Of a DNA stretch of 64,000 bases, positions 51,390 to 59,581 are shown piece by piece; positions within the stretch are counted from its first letter, which is position 1; each line of letters opens with the position of its first letter. Both the position numbers and the translations under genes were made by a program. Origin of the DNA: Nocardioides mangrovicus (GTDB lineage Bacteria > Actinomycetota > Actinomycetes > Propionibacteriales > Nocardioidaceae); NCBI RefSeq assembly GCF_003674065.1, contig NZ_RDBE01000010.1:1037371-1101370 (forward strand), written 5' to 3'. The notes beneath the pieces were generated by a model that saw only the letters and a list, made by a program, of their open reading frames with translations, did not search any database and was not told the origin of the DNA.

Positions 51390-53717
51390 TGCCCGGGGTT
51401 CGGCCAGCAGCACCCCCAGCAGACGCACAGCCGCCTCCTTGTCCAGCGGGTGGTTGCCGTTGCCGCACTTGGGCGACTGCACGCAGGACGGACAGCCCCG
51501 TTCGCAGTGACAGCCCTCGATCGCGTCGCGGGTGGCGCGCAGCCAGTCGCGGGCCACCTCGTAGCCGCGCTCGGCGAACCCGGCGCCGCCGGGGTGCCCG
51601 TCGTGGACGAAGACGGTGAGCCGGCCGGTGTCGGGGTGGTGCGCGGTGGAGACCCCGCCGATGTCCCAGCGATCGCAGGTGGCGAACAGCGGCAACAGGC
51701 CGATCGCGGCGTGCTCGGCGGCGTGGGCCGCGCCCGGGAGCTCGTCGGTCTCCAGCACGCCCGCGAGCTGGTCGTCGCTCACGGTCCACCACACGGCGCA
51801 GGTGTCCAGCACACGCTCGGGCAGCTCCAACGGCTGTTCGTCGAGCACCTCGCCGCCGGGTACGCGGCGCCGTTGGTAGGACACGACCTGGTGGGCCACG
51901 CGCACCGTTCCGAAGCTCAGCCGCGCGAGGCCCCAGTCCTGGTGGCGCAGCTCCTCGCCGATGGCGATGTCGGTGACCTCGCGGGCGCTGGTGGACCACC
52001 CCGGGTCCTCGCGGTGGGCCACCGCCACGGCGTCGTCGAGGTCGAGCTCGTCCACCACCCAGCTCTCGCCCTGGTGCAGGTAGACCGCACCGGCGTGCAC
52101 GGTGCCGTGGGCGGCGTCGGGGTCGACGGTGCCGAGCACCCGGCCACTGCCCTGCTCGACCAGCCGCACCTGGCGACCGCCGGCGGAGCGGATGTCGGTC
52201 AGGTCGCAGGCGCGGCGTCGGTCGGTCCAGAACCAGCCGGCCGGTCGGCGCCGCAGCAGCCCGGCCGCGGTCAGCTGGTCGACGGCCTCGTGGGCGCTCG
52301 GGCCGAACAGGTCGAGCCCGGCGGTGGTCAGCGGCACCTCGGCGGCGGCCGCGCAGAGGTGGGGTCCGAGCACGTAGGGGTTCGTCGGGTCGAAGACCGA
52401 TGCCTCGACGGGTGCGTGCAGCAGCGCCTCGGGATGGGCCACCAGGTAGGTGTCCAGCGGGTCGTCGCGGGCCACCAGCATCCCCAGCGCCTCCTCACCG
52501 CTGCGCCCGGCCCGACCCAGCTGCTGCCACAGGGCGGAGCGCGTGCCGGGGAAGCCGCCGAGCAGGACGGCGTCGAGCCCGGAGACGTCGATGCCCAGCT
52601 CGAGGGCGTTCGTCGCCGCCACGCCCAGCAGCCGACCCTCGCGGAGGGCGCGCTCGAGCTCGCGGCGCTCCTCGGGCAGGTAGCCGCCCCGGTAGGCCGC
52701 CACCGTCTGCTCCAGGCCGGGCGAGACCTCGGCGAGCCGGTGGCGCGCCCCCAGCGCGACGGTCTCGACGCCGCGGCGCGAGCGCACGAACGCCAAGGAG
52801 CGCACGCCCGCGACCACCAGGTCGGTGAGCAGGTCGGCCAGCTCGGCTCCCGTGGGCCGCCGCAGCGGGGCGCCCAGCTCGCCCTCGTGGGAGACCACCG
52901 GCGGCTGCCACAGGCCGAGCACCAGCTCGCCGCGCGGCGAGCCGTCCTCGGTGACGGCGGTGACCGGGAGGCCGGTCAGCCGCGTGCCGGCAGCGGCGGG
53001 GTCCGCGACGGTCGCCGAGGCGAGCACGAACGTGGGGGAGGAGCCGTGGTGCTCGCAGACCCGCCGCAGCCGGCGCAGCACCTGCGCGACGTGGGCGCCG
53101 AACACTCCGCGGTAGTGGTGGCACTCATCGACGACGACGTAGCGCAGCGAGCGCAGCAGGCCGTGCCAGCGGTCGTGGGTGGGCAGCAGCGACCGGTGCA
53201 ACATGTCGGGGTTGGTCAGCACGTACTCGGCGTGGTCGCGGGTCCAGGCGCGCTCCTCGGGGGTGGAGTCGCCGTCGTGGGTCGTGGCGCGCACATCGAG
53301 GCCGCCGTCGGCGCCCAGCGCCCGCAGCGCGGCGAGCTGGTCCTGGGCGAGTGCCTTGGTGGGGGAGAGGTACAGCACCGCGCCGCCGCGCTGGCCCCGC
53401 GAGCCGCGGGCCAGCCGGACGTCGGTCAGCCCCGGCATCAGGTAGCCCAGCGACTTGCCCGAGGCGGTGCCGGTGGAGAGCACGACGTGCTCGCCGCGGT
53501 GGGCGGCCTCGGCCGCCTCGACCTGGTGGGTCCACGGACTGCTCACGCCGCGGTGGGTCAGCGCCTCGCGCAGCAGCGGGTCGAGCCAGGTCGGCCACGC
53601 GGCGTGTTGCGCGAGCCGGGCGGGGCGCACCTCGGTGTGCACCAGTCGGCCCTCGCGGCCGGGGAGCGCGGCCAGGCGCTCCAGCAGCGCCGCCGCACCC
53701 CCGGGAACCGCCCTCAT
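51387..53717 (-). CDS. mrfA: DEAD/DEAH-box helicase with DUF1998 zinc-binding C-terminus (MrfA/YprA-like)
   Basis: 776 residues. Helicase motifs: TWLDPLLREAL and Q-like HQVEAAEAA, motif I STGTASGKSLGYLMP, Ia SPTKALAQDQLAAL, II VVDECHHYRG (DECH), III LASATVAD, V ATNALELGIDVSGLDAVLL, VI QQLGRAGRSG. The C-terminal DUF1998 domain ends with CHCERGCPSCVQSPKCG, four cysteines. In Bacillus, MrfA works with the exonuclease MrfB in repair of mitomycin adducts; no MrfB-like gene is seen here. This corresponds to Rv3649. Start ATG 53717 has no strong Shine-Dalgarno. Confidence 0.92.
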   Translation of the reverse strand: MRAVPGGAAALLERLAALPGREGRLVHTEVRPARLAQHAAWPTWLDPLLREALTHRGVSSPWTHQVEAAEAAHRGEHVVLSTGTASGKSLGYLMPGLTDVRLARGSRGQRGGAVLYLSPTKALAQDQLAALRALGADGGLDVRATTHDGDSTPEERAWTRDHAEYVLTNPDMLHRSLLPTHDRWHGLLRSLRYVVVDECHHYRGVFGAHVAQVLRRLRRVCEHHGSSPTFVLASATVADPAAAGTRLTGLPVTAVTEDGSPRGELVLGLWQPPVVSHEGELGAPLRRPTGAELADLLTDLVVAGVRSLAFVRSRRGVETVALGARHRLAEVSPGLEQTVAAYRGGYLPEERRELERALREGRLLGVAATNALELGIDVSGLDAVLLGGFPGTRSALWQQLGRAGRSGEEALGMLVARDDPLDTYLVAHPEALLHAPVEASVFDPTNPYVLGPHLCAAAAEVPLTTAGLDLFGPSAHEAVDQLTAAGLLRRRPAGWFWTDRRRACDLTDIRSAGGRQVRLVEQGSGRVLGTVDPDAAHGTVHAGAVYLHQGESWVVDELDLDDAVAVAHREDPGWSTSAREVTDIAIGEELRHQDWGLARLSFGTVRVAHQVVSYQRRRVPGGEVLDEQPLELPERVLDTCAVWWTVSDDQLAGVLETDELPGAAHAAEHAAIGLLPLFATCDRWDIGGVSTAHHPDTGRLTVFVHDGHPGGAGFAERGYEVARDWLRATRDAIEGCHCERGCPSCVQSPKCGNGNHPLDKEAAVRLLGVLLAEPRA

Positions 53718-53853
53718 CGGGGCAGTCTCGCAGCGGCATCCGACTGCCTCGGAGCAGGGATCGTGATTCAATATCGATCGGCCCACCCTGCCGGGCGAAC
53801 ACTCGTACCGGGGGCATAGGGGGCCACCGCGACGCGTGGGAGGAGGGTGGATC
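53718..53853. promoter_or_regulatory. divergent promoter region between the helicase gene and the STAS gene
   Basis: 136 bp. Includes an unusually AT-rich stretch, GATCGTGATTCAATATCGATC in part (arms GATCG and CGATC, 53759-53779), which is a likely promoter or operator, and the STAS ribosome binding site GGAGG. Confidence 0.4.
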
Positions 53854-54192
53854 GTGGATCTTTCGCTCGACACCCGTCAGGCCGAGGACGTCACCGTCGT
53901 CGCCGTCGGCGGCGAGATCGACGTCTACACCGCACCCAAGCTGCGTGACCGCATCACCGAGCTGATCGGCGAGGGTCACTACCACCTGCTCATCGACATG
54001 GAGCACGTCGAGTTCTTGGATTCCACCGGGCTCGGCGTCCTCGTGGGCGGCCTGAAGAAGGTCCGCGCCCACGACGGCTCCATGGAGATCGTGTGCAACC
54101 AGGACCGACTGCTCAAGATCTTCCGCATCACCGGACTGGCGAAGGTCTTCACGATCCACGAGTCCGAGAGCGCGGCCCTCTCGGCCCGTTAG
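53854..54192 (+). CDS. bldG: STAS-domain anti-sigma factor antagonist (BldG-like)
   Basis: 112 residues. The STAS fold has [40 protein letters not shown] with the phosphorylatable serine in DSTGLG, and [15 protein letters not shown] 53854 has AGGAGG upstream. In Streptomyces, BldG sits between a helicase gene and hppA, as here, but is followed there by an anti-sigma factor gene; that partner is missing in this window. It should bind and release an anti-sigma kinase depending on serine phosphorylation. Confidence 0.9.
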   Translation: MDLSLDTRQAEDVTVVAVGGEIDVYTAPKLRDRITELIGEGHYHLLIDMEHVEFLDSTGLGVLVGGLKKVRAHDGSMEIVCNQDRLLKIFRITGLAKVFTIHESESAALSAR

Positions 54193-54259
54193 CCCCTCGG
54201 TAGCTCCTCTCCCGGCGGCACTCGCCGCGCCCTTGCGTAACCCACGTCACAGGCGCGGC

Positions 54260-54265
54260 TAGAGT
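54260..54265 (+). promoter_or_regulatory. candidate -10 hexamer for hppA
   Basis: TAGAGT, 42 nt before ATG 54308, with the ribosome binding site AGGAG at 54299-54303 in the leader. Confidence 0.45.
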
Positions 54266-54307
54266 CAGGCGCGGTCCGTCCGCTCCCCCCACCGTCAGAG
54301 GAGAACC

Positions 54308-56641
54308 ATGTCCGGGCTCAATCCCGCCGTCGTTCACCTCTCCGGCAGCAACTTCGTCCTGGTCCTCGTCGTCGCCCTGATCGCACTCGCTGCGCTCGGG
54401 CTGGGTGCGATGTTCCGGTCCGAGGTGCTCGCTGCCGGCGAGGGCACCGACAACATGAAGAACATCGCCCAGGCCGTCCAGGAGGGCGCCAACGCCTACC
54501 TGGCCCGACAGTTCCGCACGCTGGCGATCTTCGCCGCGGTCGCGTTCTTGCTGTTGCTGGCCCTCCCGGCCGACGACATCGGCGTGCGGATCTTCCGCTC
54601 GGTGTTCTTCCTCGTGGGCGCGGGCTTCTCCGCGGCCGTCGGCTACCTCGGCATGTCGTTGGCGGTGCGCGCGAACCTGCGCGTGGCCGCGGCGGCCGAG
54701 GAGACCGGCCGCGAGCCGGCGATGCGCATCGGGTTCCGCACCGGCGCCACCGTCGGCATGCTGACGGTGGGCCTGGGCCTGCTGGGCGCCTCCGTCGTGG
54801 TCATCGCATTCGGCGACGAGGCCCCCGAGGTGCTCGAGGGCTTCGGCTTCGGCGCGGCACTGCTGGCCATGTTCATGCGCGTGGGCGGCGGCATCTTCAC
54901 CAAGGCCGCCGACGTCGGCGCCGACCTGGTGGGCAAGGTCGAGAACAACATCCCCGAGGACGACCCCCGCAACGCCGCCACCATCGCCGACAACGTCGGC
55001 GACAACGTCGGCGACTGCGCGGGCATGGCCGCCGACCTCTTCGAGTCCTACGCCGTCACCCTGGTGGCCGCGCTGATCCTCGGCTCGCAGGCCTTCGGCG
55101 AGAAGGGCCTGGTGTTCCCGCTGCTGGTCCCGGCCATCGGCGCCCTCACCGCGGTGCTGGGCATCTACCTGTGCAAGCCGCGCACCGGCGAGAACGGGCT
55201 GACCACCATCAACCGCGCGTTCTACATCTCCGCGGCCGTCTCGGCCGTGGCCTGCGTGCTGCTGGCCTTCATCTACCTGCCCACCAGCTTCGGCGACTTC
55301 GAGGGGCTGCGCAGCAGCACGCTGGACCGCCTCTTCGGCGGCGACAACACCGGCAACCCGGCCCTGATCGCGGCCGTCGCGGTGGTCATCGGCATCGTCA
55401 TGGCCGCGGCCATCCTCGCGCTCACGGGCTACTTCACCGGCACCGAGTACCGCCCGGTCAAGGACGTCGGCAGGACCTCGCTCACCGGCGCGGCCACCGT
55501 CATCCTCTCGGGCCTCTCGGTGGGCTTCGAGTCGGCGGTCTACACGACGCTGGTCATCGGCGCGGCGGTCTTCGGTGCGTTCCTGCTCGGCGGCGCCTCG
55601 CTCACGCTGTCGCTGTTCGCGGTGGCGCTGGCCGGCTCGGGCCTGCTCACCACGGTCGGCGTCATCGTCGCGATGGACACCTTCGGCCCGGTCTCCGACA
55701 ACGCCCAGGGCATCGCGGAGATGTCCGGCGACGTCAGCGAGAACGGCGCGCAGATCCTCACCGAGCTCGACGCGGTGGGCAACACCACCAAGGCCATCAC
55801 CAAGGGCATCGCCATCGCCACGGCGGTGCTCGCGGCCACGGCGCTGTTCGGCTCCTACGCCACCTCGGTCATCGACAAGCTCACCGAGGTCGCCGGCACC
55901 ACCAACGCCCAGGACGCCAACCAGCTGCTGCTGAAGTTCTTCGTGTTCAACCCCTCGGTGCTGGTCGGCGTGCTGCTCGGTGCCGCGGCGGTGTTCTTGT
56001 TCTCCGGCCTCGCCATCAACGCGGTCGGCCGCGCCGCCGGCGCCGTGGTCTACGAGGTGCGTCGCCAGTTCCGCGAGATCCCCGGGATCATGGAGGGCAC
56101 CGGGCGTCCCGAGTACGGCCGTGTGGTCGACATCGTCACCCGCGACTCGCTGCGCGAGCTGGTCACCCCCGGCATCCTCGCGGTGCTGGCGCCGATCGCG
56201 GTCGGCTTCGGGCTCGGCGTCACCGCGCTGGCCGGCTTCCTGGCCGGCGCGATCGGCACCGGCACCTTGATGGCGGTGTTCCTGGCCAACTCCGGCGGTG
56301 CCTGGGACAACGCCAAGAAGCTGGTCGAGGACGGCAACCACGGCGGCAAGGGCTCCGAGGCACACGCGGCGACGGTCATCGGCGACACCGTGGGCGACCC
56401 GTTCAAGGACACCGCCGGTCCGGCCATCAACCCGCTGATCAAGGTGATGAACCTGGTCTCGCTGCTGGTGGCGAGCGCGGTGGTCTCGCTGACCATCGGC
56501 TCGGACAAGAACGACGGGCTGCGCATCCTCATCGCGGTCGTGGCCGCGCTGATCATCGCGGTCGCGGTCTTCATCTCCAAGCGTCGCTCGGTCATCATCA
56601 GCGACGACGAGCCGGCCGCGCCGGCCACCACCACCGCCTGA
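54308..56641 (+). CDS. hppA: membrane proton-translocating pyrophosphatase, K+-independent type
   Basis: 777 residues, about sixteen helices. Substrate motifs: DVGADLVGKVENNIPEDDPR (near residue 200), ADNVGDNVGDCAGMAADLFES, and the C-terminal GGAWDNAKKLVEDG and GDTVGDPFKDTAGPA. The sequence AVGNTTKAITKG near residue 490 has lysine in the GNTTKA position, which marks K+-independent H+ pumps. It uses PPi hydrolysis to export protons. Strong ribosome binding site AGGAG. A hairpin with a T-run follows the stop. Confidence 0.96.
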   Translation: MSGLNPAVVHLSGSNFVLVLVVALIALAALGLGAMFRSEVLAAGEGTDNMKNIAQAVQEGANAYLARQFRTLAIFAAVAFLLLLALPADDIGVRIFRSVFFLVGAGFSAAVGYLGMSLAVRANLRVAAAAEETGREPAMRIGFRTGATVGMLTVGLGLLGASVVVIAFGDEAPEVLEGFGFGAALLAMFMRVGGGIFTKAADVGADLVGKVENNIPEDDPRNAATIADNVGDNVGDCAGMAADLFESYAVTLVAALILGSQAFGEKGLVFPLLVPAIGALTAVLGIYLCKPRTGENGLTTINRAFYISAAVSAVACVLLAFIYLPTSFGDFEGLRSSTLDRLFGGDNTGNPALIAAVAVVIGIVMAAAILALTGYFTGTEYRPVKDVGRTSLTGAATVILSGLSVGFESAVYTTLVIGAAVFGAFLLGGASLTLSLFAVALAGSGLLTTVGVIVAMDTFGPVSDNAQGIAEMSGDVSENGAQILTELDAVGNTTKAITKGIAIATAVLAATALFGSYATSVIDKLTEVAGTTNAQDANQLLLKFFVFNPSVLVGVLLGAAAVFLFSGLAINAVGRAAGAVVYEVRRQFREIPGIMEGTGRPEYGRVVDIVTRDSLRELVTPGILAVLAPIAVGFGLGVTALAGFLAGAIGTGTLMAVFLANSGGAWDNAKKLVEDGNHGGKGSEAHAATVIGDTVGDPFKDTAGPAINPLIKVMNLVSLLVASAVVSLTIGSDKNDGLRILIAVVAALIIAVAVFISKRRSVIISDDEPAAPATTTA

Positions 56642-56649
56642 GCCCACCC

Positions 56650-56695
56650 CCGACCCGTCGCTGCCGCACCCGCGGCGCGGCGGGTCGGTGCTTTT
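56650..56695 (+). terminator. Rho-independent terminator of hppA
   Basis: Arms CCGACCCG (56650-56657) and CGGGTCGG (56681-56688) with further pairing inside, followed by GTGCTTTT. Confidence 0.7.
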
Positions 56696-56715
56696 CCGGG
56701 CTTGTCGGTGCTCGC

Positions 56716-57396
56716 CTAGCCCGTGACGACGAGCCGGAAGCGGTGCAGGTCGACCGCGCGGGCGTGGGCGGCCCACCGGCGGTAGTGGCGCATCAGGGCC
56801 GCGATGTCGGTCGGGGAGAGCTTGATGCAGCCGTTGGAGCGGTAGTCGTTGATCGCCGGGAACTCCCAGCGGCAGGCCTGGTCGCCGGGCCGGTTGGCGC
56901 ACTGGTGGTTGCCCGGGCCGGTCTCGGTGTGCAGGAACAGGTTGTGGCGCACGGTGCCGCGGCCGCAGGCGTGGTTGGAGAGCCGGAAGGCGCGGCCGTG
57001 GATCACGTTGCCGTGGTAGTCGGTGTAGGGGCGCGCGGTGTACGTGCCGTTCGGCAGCCAGCCGACGTTGCGCACGCAGGAGCTGCGCCCGCGGGCGCCG
57101 CCCAGGCCCGATCCGGCGCGCCACTCGGCGGTGTCGACCAGCCGCCAGCCGCCGGCCGAGCGCTGCCACTGGCGCCACACGACCTTCGAGGCGAACGGGT
57201 TCTGCTCGTTCTTGACGAAGACGATCCGGGCCTTGGTGGCGACGCGGTGGTGCGCGCCAGCCCGACTGCTGACCTGGGTGCCGGCCTGAGTAACGGCACC
57301 GGCGGGAGCCGCGAGCACCGGACCGGTCACGAGAGCAGGCACGAGCAGGGCGGCGACGCTCGCAGCGCCCGCGAGCGGCCGGGGAAGGAGGCGCAC
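56716..57396 (-). CDS. L,D-transpeptidase (YkuD-like), secreted
   Basis: 226 residues. A signal peptide (LLPRPLAGAASVAALLVPAL, cleavage near VLA-AP) precedes a YkuD-like domain. The active-site motif reads INDYRSNGCIKLS, with the nucleophilic cysteine, preceded by HTETGPGNHQC. It is a shorter and more divergent catalytic motif than the usual HGxx..SHGC. Four to six cysteines could form disulfides. It probably forms 3-3 crosslinks or attaches groups to peptidoglycan. GTG start, divergent from the methyltransferase gene. Confidence 0.78.
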   Translation of the reverse strand: MRLLPRPLAGAASVAALLVPALVTGPVLAAPAGAVTQAGTQVSSRAGAHHRVATKARIVFVKNEQNPFASKVVWRQWQRSAGGWRLVDTAEWRAGSGLGGARGRSSCVRNVGWLPNGTYTARPYTDYHGNVIHGRAFRLSNHACGRGTVRHNLFLHTETGPGNHQCANRPGDQACRWEFPAINDYRSNGCIKLSPTDIAALMRHYRRWAAHARAVDLHRFRLVVTG

Positions 57397-57418
57397 GCCC
57401 GCGAGTGTGGCAGATCCC

Positions 57419-57424
57419 TAAGGT
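57419..57424 (+). promoter_or_regulatory. -10 hexamer of a likely leaderless promoter for the methyltransferase gene
   Basis: TAAGGT, 7 nt before GTG 57432. Confidence 0.6.
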
Positions 57425-57431
57425 GTTTCTC

Positions 57432-58871
57432 GTGGATCTCGCCTACGCCGTGCCGCTGCGCGAGGCGCTGCAGGCCGCCGACTACACCTACGACGCGGTG
57501 GTCGAGACGCTCGGCGCCGAGGGTCATGCCGCCCTCTCCCGCAACGAGACGACCCCCGGTGAGCGGGCGACGCGAGGCGGCAGCCCGCGCGAGACGCTGA
57601 CGCGGCTGTTCCTGCTGCAGCTGGCGGTCCCGGCCTCGCAGGCCGACGCCGCGCTGCCAGGGCTGGTCGACCGGCTCTGTGCGGCCGGGCTGCTGACCCG
57701 GTCGGTGGGTGAGGTCGCCGCGCGCGTCGACGTCCGCCCCTACGCCACCGAGCACGACGACCTGTGGGTGTCCAGCGACCTCACGCCGGGTCTGGACGGT
57801 GCGGCGCACCGGATGGCGGCCGACCACGTGCTCGGCATCAGCTCGGCCTCGAGCACGCTGGCCGCGCTGACGGTGCGCGAGCAGGTCAGCAGCGCGTTGG
57901 ACCTGGGCACGGGCTGCGGCGTCCAGGCGCTGCACCTGGCCGAGCACGTCGACCGCGTCGTCGCCACCGACGTCAATGCCCGCGCGCTGTGGCTCACCCG
58001 GCTCAACGCCGTGCTCAACGACGTCGACCTCGACGTCCGCGAGGGCGACTTCTTCGCCCCCGTCCGCGGCGAGCGGTTCGACCTGATCACCACCAACCCG
58101 CCGTTCGTGATCTCGCCGGCCACCGGCGAGCGGCTGGTCTACCGCGACTCGGGGCTGCCCGGGGACCGGGTGGTCGAGCACGTCGTACGGCATGCCATCG
58201 ACCACCTCGTCGAGGGCGGGATCGCGCAGGTGCTGGGCAACTGGATGGTGCTGCGCGATCGCCCCTGGGAGGAGCGGCTGGGCGCGTGGGTGGTGGAGGC
58301 CGACGCCTGGGTGGTGCAGCGCGAGCTGGTCGACCTGCCCACCTACGTCGAGCTGTGGCTCAAGGACGCCGGCCTGCACGGCACCGCGGAGTACACGCGT
58401 CGCTACGACACCTGGCTCTCCTGGTTCGACGACCAGGGCGCCGAGGCCGTGGGCTTCGGTTGGCTCAACCTGCGACGCACCGCCTCACCACCGCGGATCC
58501 GCTGCGAGGACTGGCCCTACGAGGTGCAGCTGCCGCTGGGCGAGGAGGTGGCCGCGCACTTCGGACGCCTCGACCTGCTCGACACCGACCTCGCCGGGCT
58601 GCGGCTGGTCCGGGCCCCCGACGTCGTGCAGGAGACGCTCGGCCTGCCCGGCGCCGAGGACCCCCAGCGCATCGTGCTGCGCCGGCAGACCGGCGTGCGG
58701 CGGGCCCGCCCGGTCGACACCGGCGAGGCGGCCCTGGTCGGCGCCTGCGACGGCGACCTGACGATCGGGCAGATCCTGGCCGCGCTGGAGGAGCTGGTCG
58801 GTCCGGCCGACCGGATGCCGGCCGTGCGCGAGCTCGTGGCCGACGGCTTCTTGACCGCTACTGCTCGCTGA
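57432..58871 (+). CDS. SAM-dependent N-methyltransferase with NPPF motif and N-terminal helical domain
   Basis: 479 residues. The first 110 residues are a helical/winged domain, then motif I ALDLGTGCGVQALHLAEH, VVATDVNARALWLTRLNA and the catalytic ITTNPPFVISPATGERLVYR. NPPF points to N-methylation of a base or glutamine side chain, as in RlmG/RsmC/PrmC-like enzymes; the target may be rRNA. A C-terminal winged domain (GDLTIGQILAALEELVG) follows. GTG 57432 has TAAGGT 7 nt upstream. It overlaps the convergent LysE gene by 14 bp. Confidence 0.85.
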   Translation: MDLAYAVPLREALQAADYTYDAVVETLGAEGHAALSRNETTPGERATRGGSPRETLTRLFLLQLAVPASQADAALPGLVDRLCAAGLLTRSVGEVAARVDVRPYATEHDDLWVSSDLTPGLDGAAHRMAADHVLGISSASSTLAALTVREQVSSALDLGTGCGVQALHLAEHVDRVVATDVNARALWLTRLNAVLNDVDLDVREGDFFAPVRGERFDLITTNPPFVISPATGERLVYRDSGLPGDRVVEHVVRHAIDHLVEGGIAQVLGNWMVLRDRPWEERLGAWVVEADAWVVQRELVDLPTYVELWLKDAGLHGTAEYTRRYDTWLSWFDDQGAEAVGFGWLNLRRTASPPRIRCEDWPYEVQLPLGEEVAAHFGRLDLLDTDLAGLRLVRAPDVVQETLGLPGAEDPQRIVLRRQTGVRRARPVDTGEAALVGACDGDLTIGQILAALEELVGPADRMPAVRELVADGFLTATAR

Positions 58872-59484
58872 CCAGCATCGTCACGCCGAGGGCGACCATC
58901 AGCGCACCGCCCAGCCCGCCGAGCCGGTCCAGCCGCTGCGGCCGTCCGGCGAACCAGTCGCGGGCGCGGGCCGCGAGCAGCGCCCAGGTGCTGTCCGAGC
59001 ACACGGCTATCACGGCGAAGACGGCGCCGAGCAGCAGCAGCTGCGGCGCGGCGGCGGCGCGGCTGTTGGTGAACTGCGGCAGGAACGCGACGAAGAAGAC
59101 GATGGTCTTGGGGTTCGTCAGCCCCACCGTGAACCCGATCCACAGCGGCCGGCCGCGCCGCAGCGGCACGCCGGCCTGCATCGCGCGCCGCGCGTCGCCG
59201 CGGTGGCGGATCGCCTGCACGCCCAGCCAGAGCACGTAACAGGCGCCGACGACCTTCACCACGGTGTACGCCGTGGCGCTCGCGGCCACCACCGCAGCGA
59301 GCCCGACGGCCACGCAGACCACCTGCATGAACAGCCCGATCGCGTTGCCCGCCACCGACGTCAGCGCCTCGCGCCGGTCCACCGACAACGCCCGCCCGAT
59401 GGTGAAGAGAAGACTGGGTCCGGGCACCTGGATGAAGAGGAACGAGGCGAGCAGGAAAGCGCCGGTCTGGGCGAGGCTGGGCAC
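58858..59484 (-). CDS. LysE/RhtB-family amino-acid exporter
   Basis: 208 residues with six helices. Family motifs: VPGPSLLFTIGRALSVDRRE at the N-terminus, GNAIGLFMQV, GACYVLWLGVQAIR, and FTVGLTNPKTIVFFVAFLPQF. It exports amino acids or their analogues; the substrate is open. GTG start; the last 14 bp overlap the methyltransferase gene on the other strand. Confidence 0.92.
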   Translation of the reverse strand: MPSLAQTGAFLLASFLFIQVPGPSLLFTIGRALSVDRREALTSVAGNAIGLFMQVVCVAVGLAAVVAASATAYTVVKVVGACYVLWLGVQAIRHRGDARRAMQAGVPLRRGRPLWIGFTVGLTNPKTIVFFVAFLPQFTNSRAAAAPQLLLLGAVFAVIAVCSDSTWALLAARARDWFAGRPQRLDRLGGLGGALMVALGVTMLVSEQ

Positions 59485-59581
59485 GGCAGCAGTGTGGTCC
59501 AGAACGGGCCTGCGTCACAGTGGTTTCGTGTCGGCGCGCTACGTTGACCCCCGGCGTACCGCCTGAACCTCGAAGGAACAC

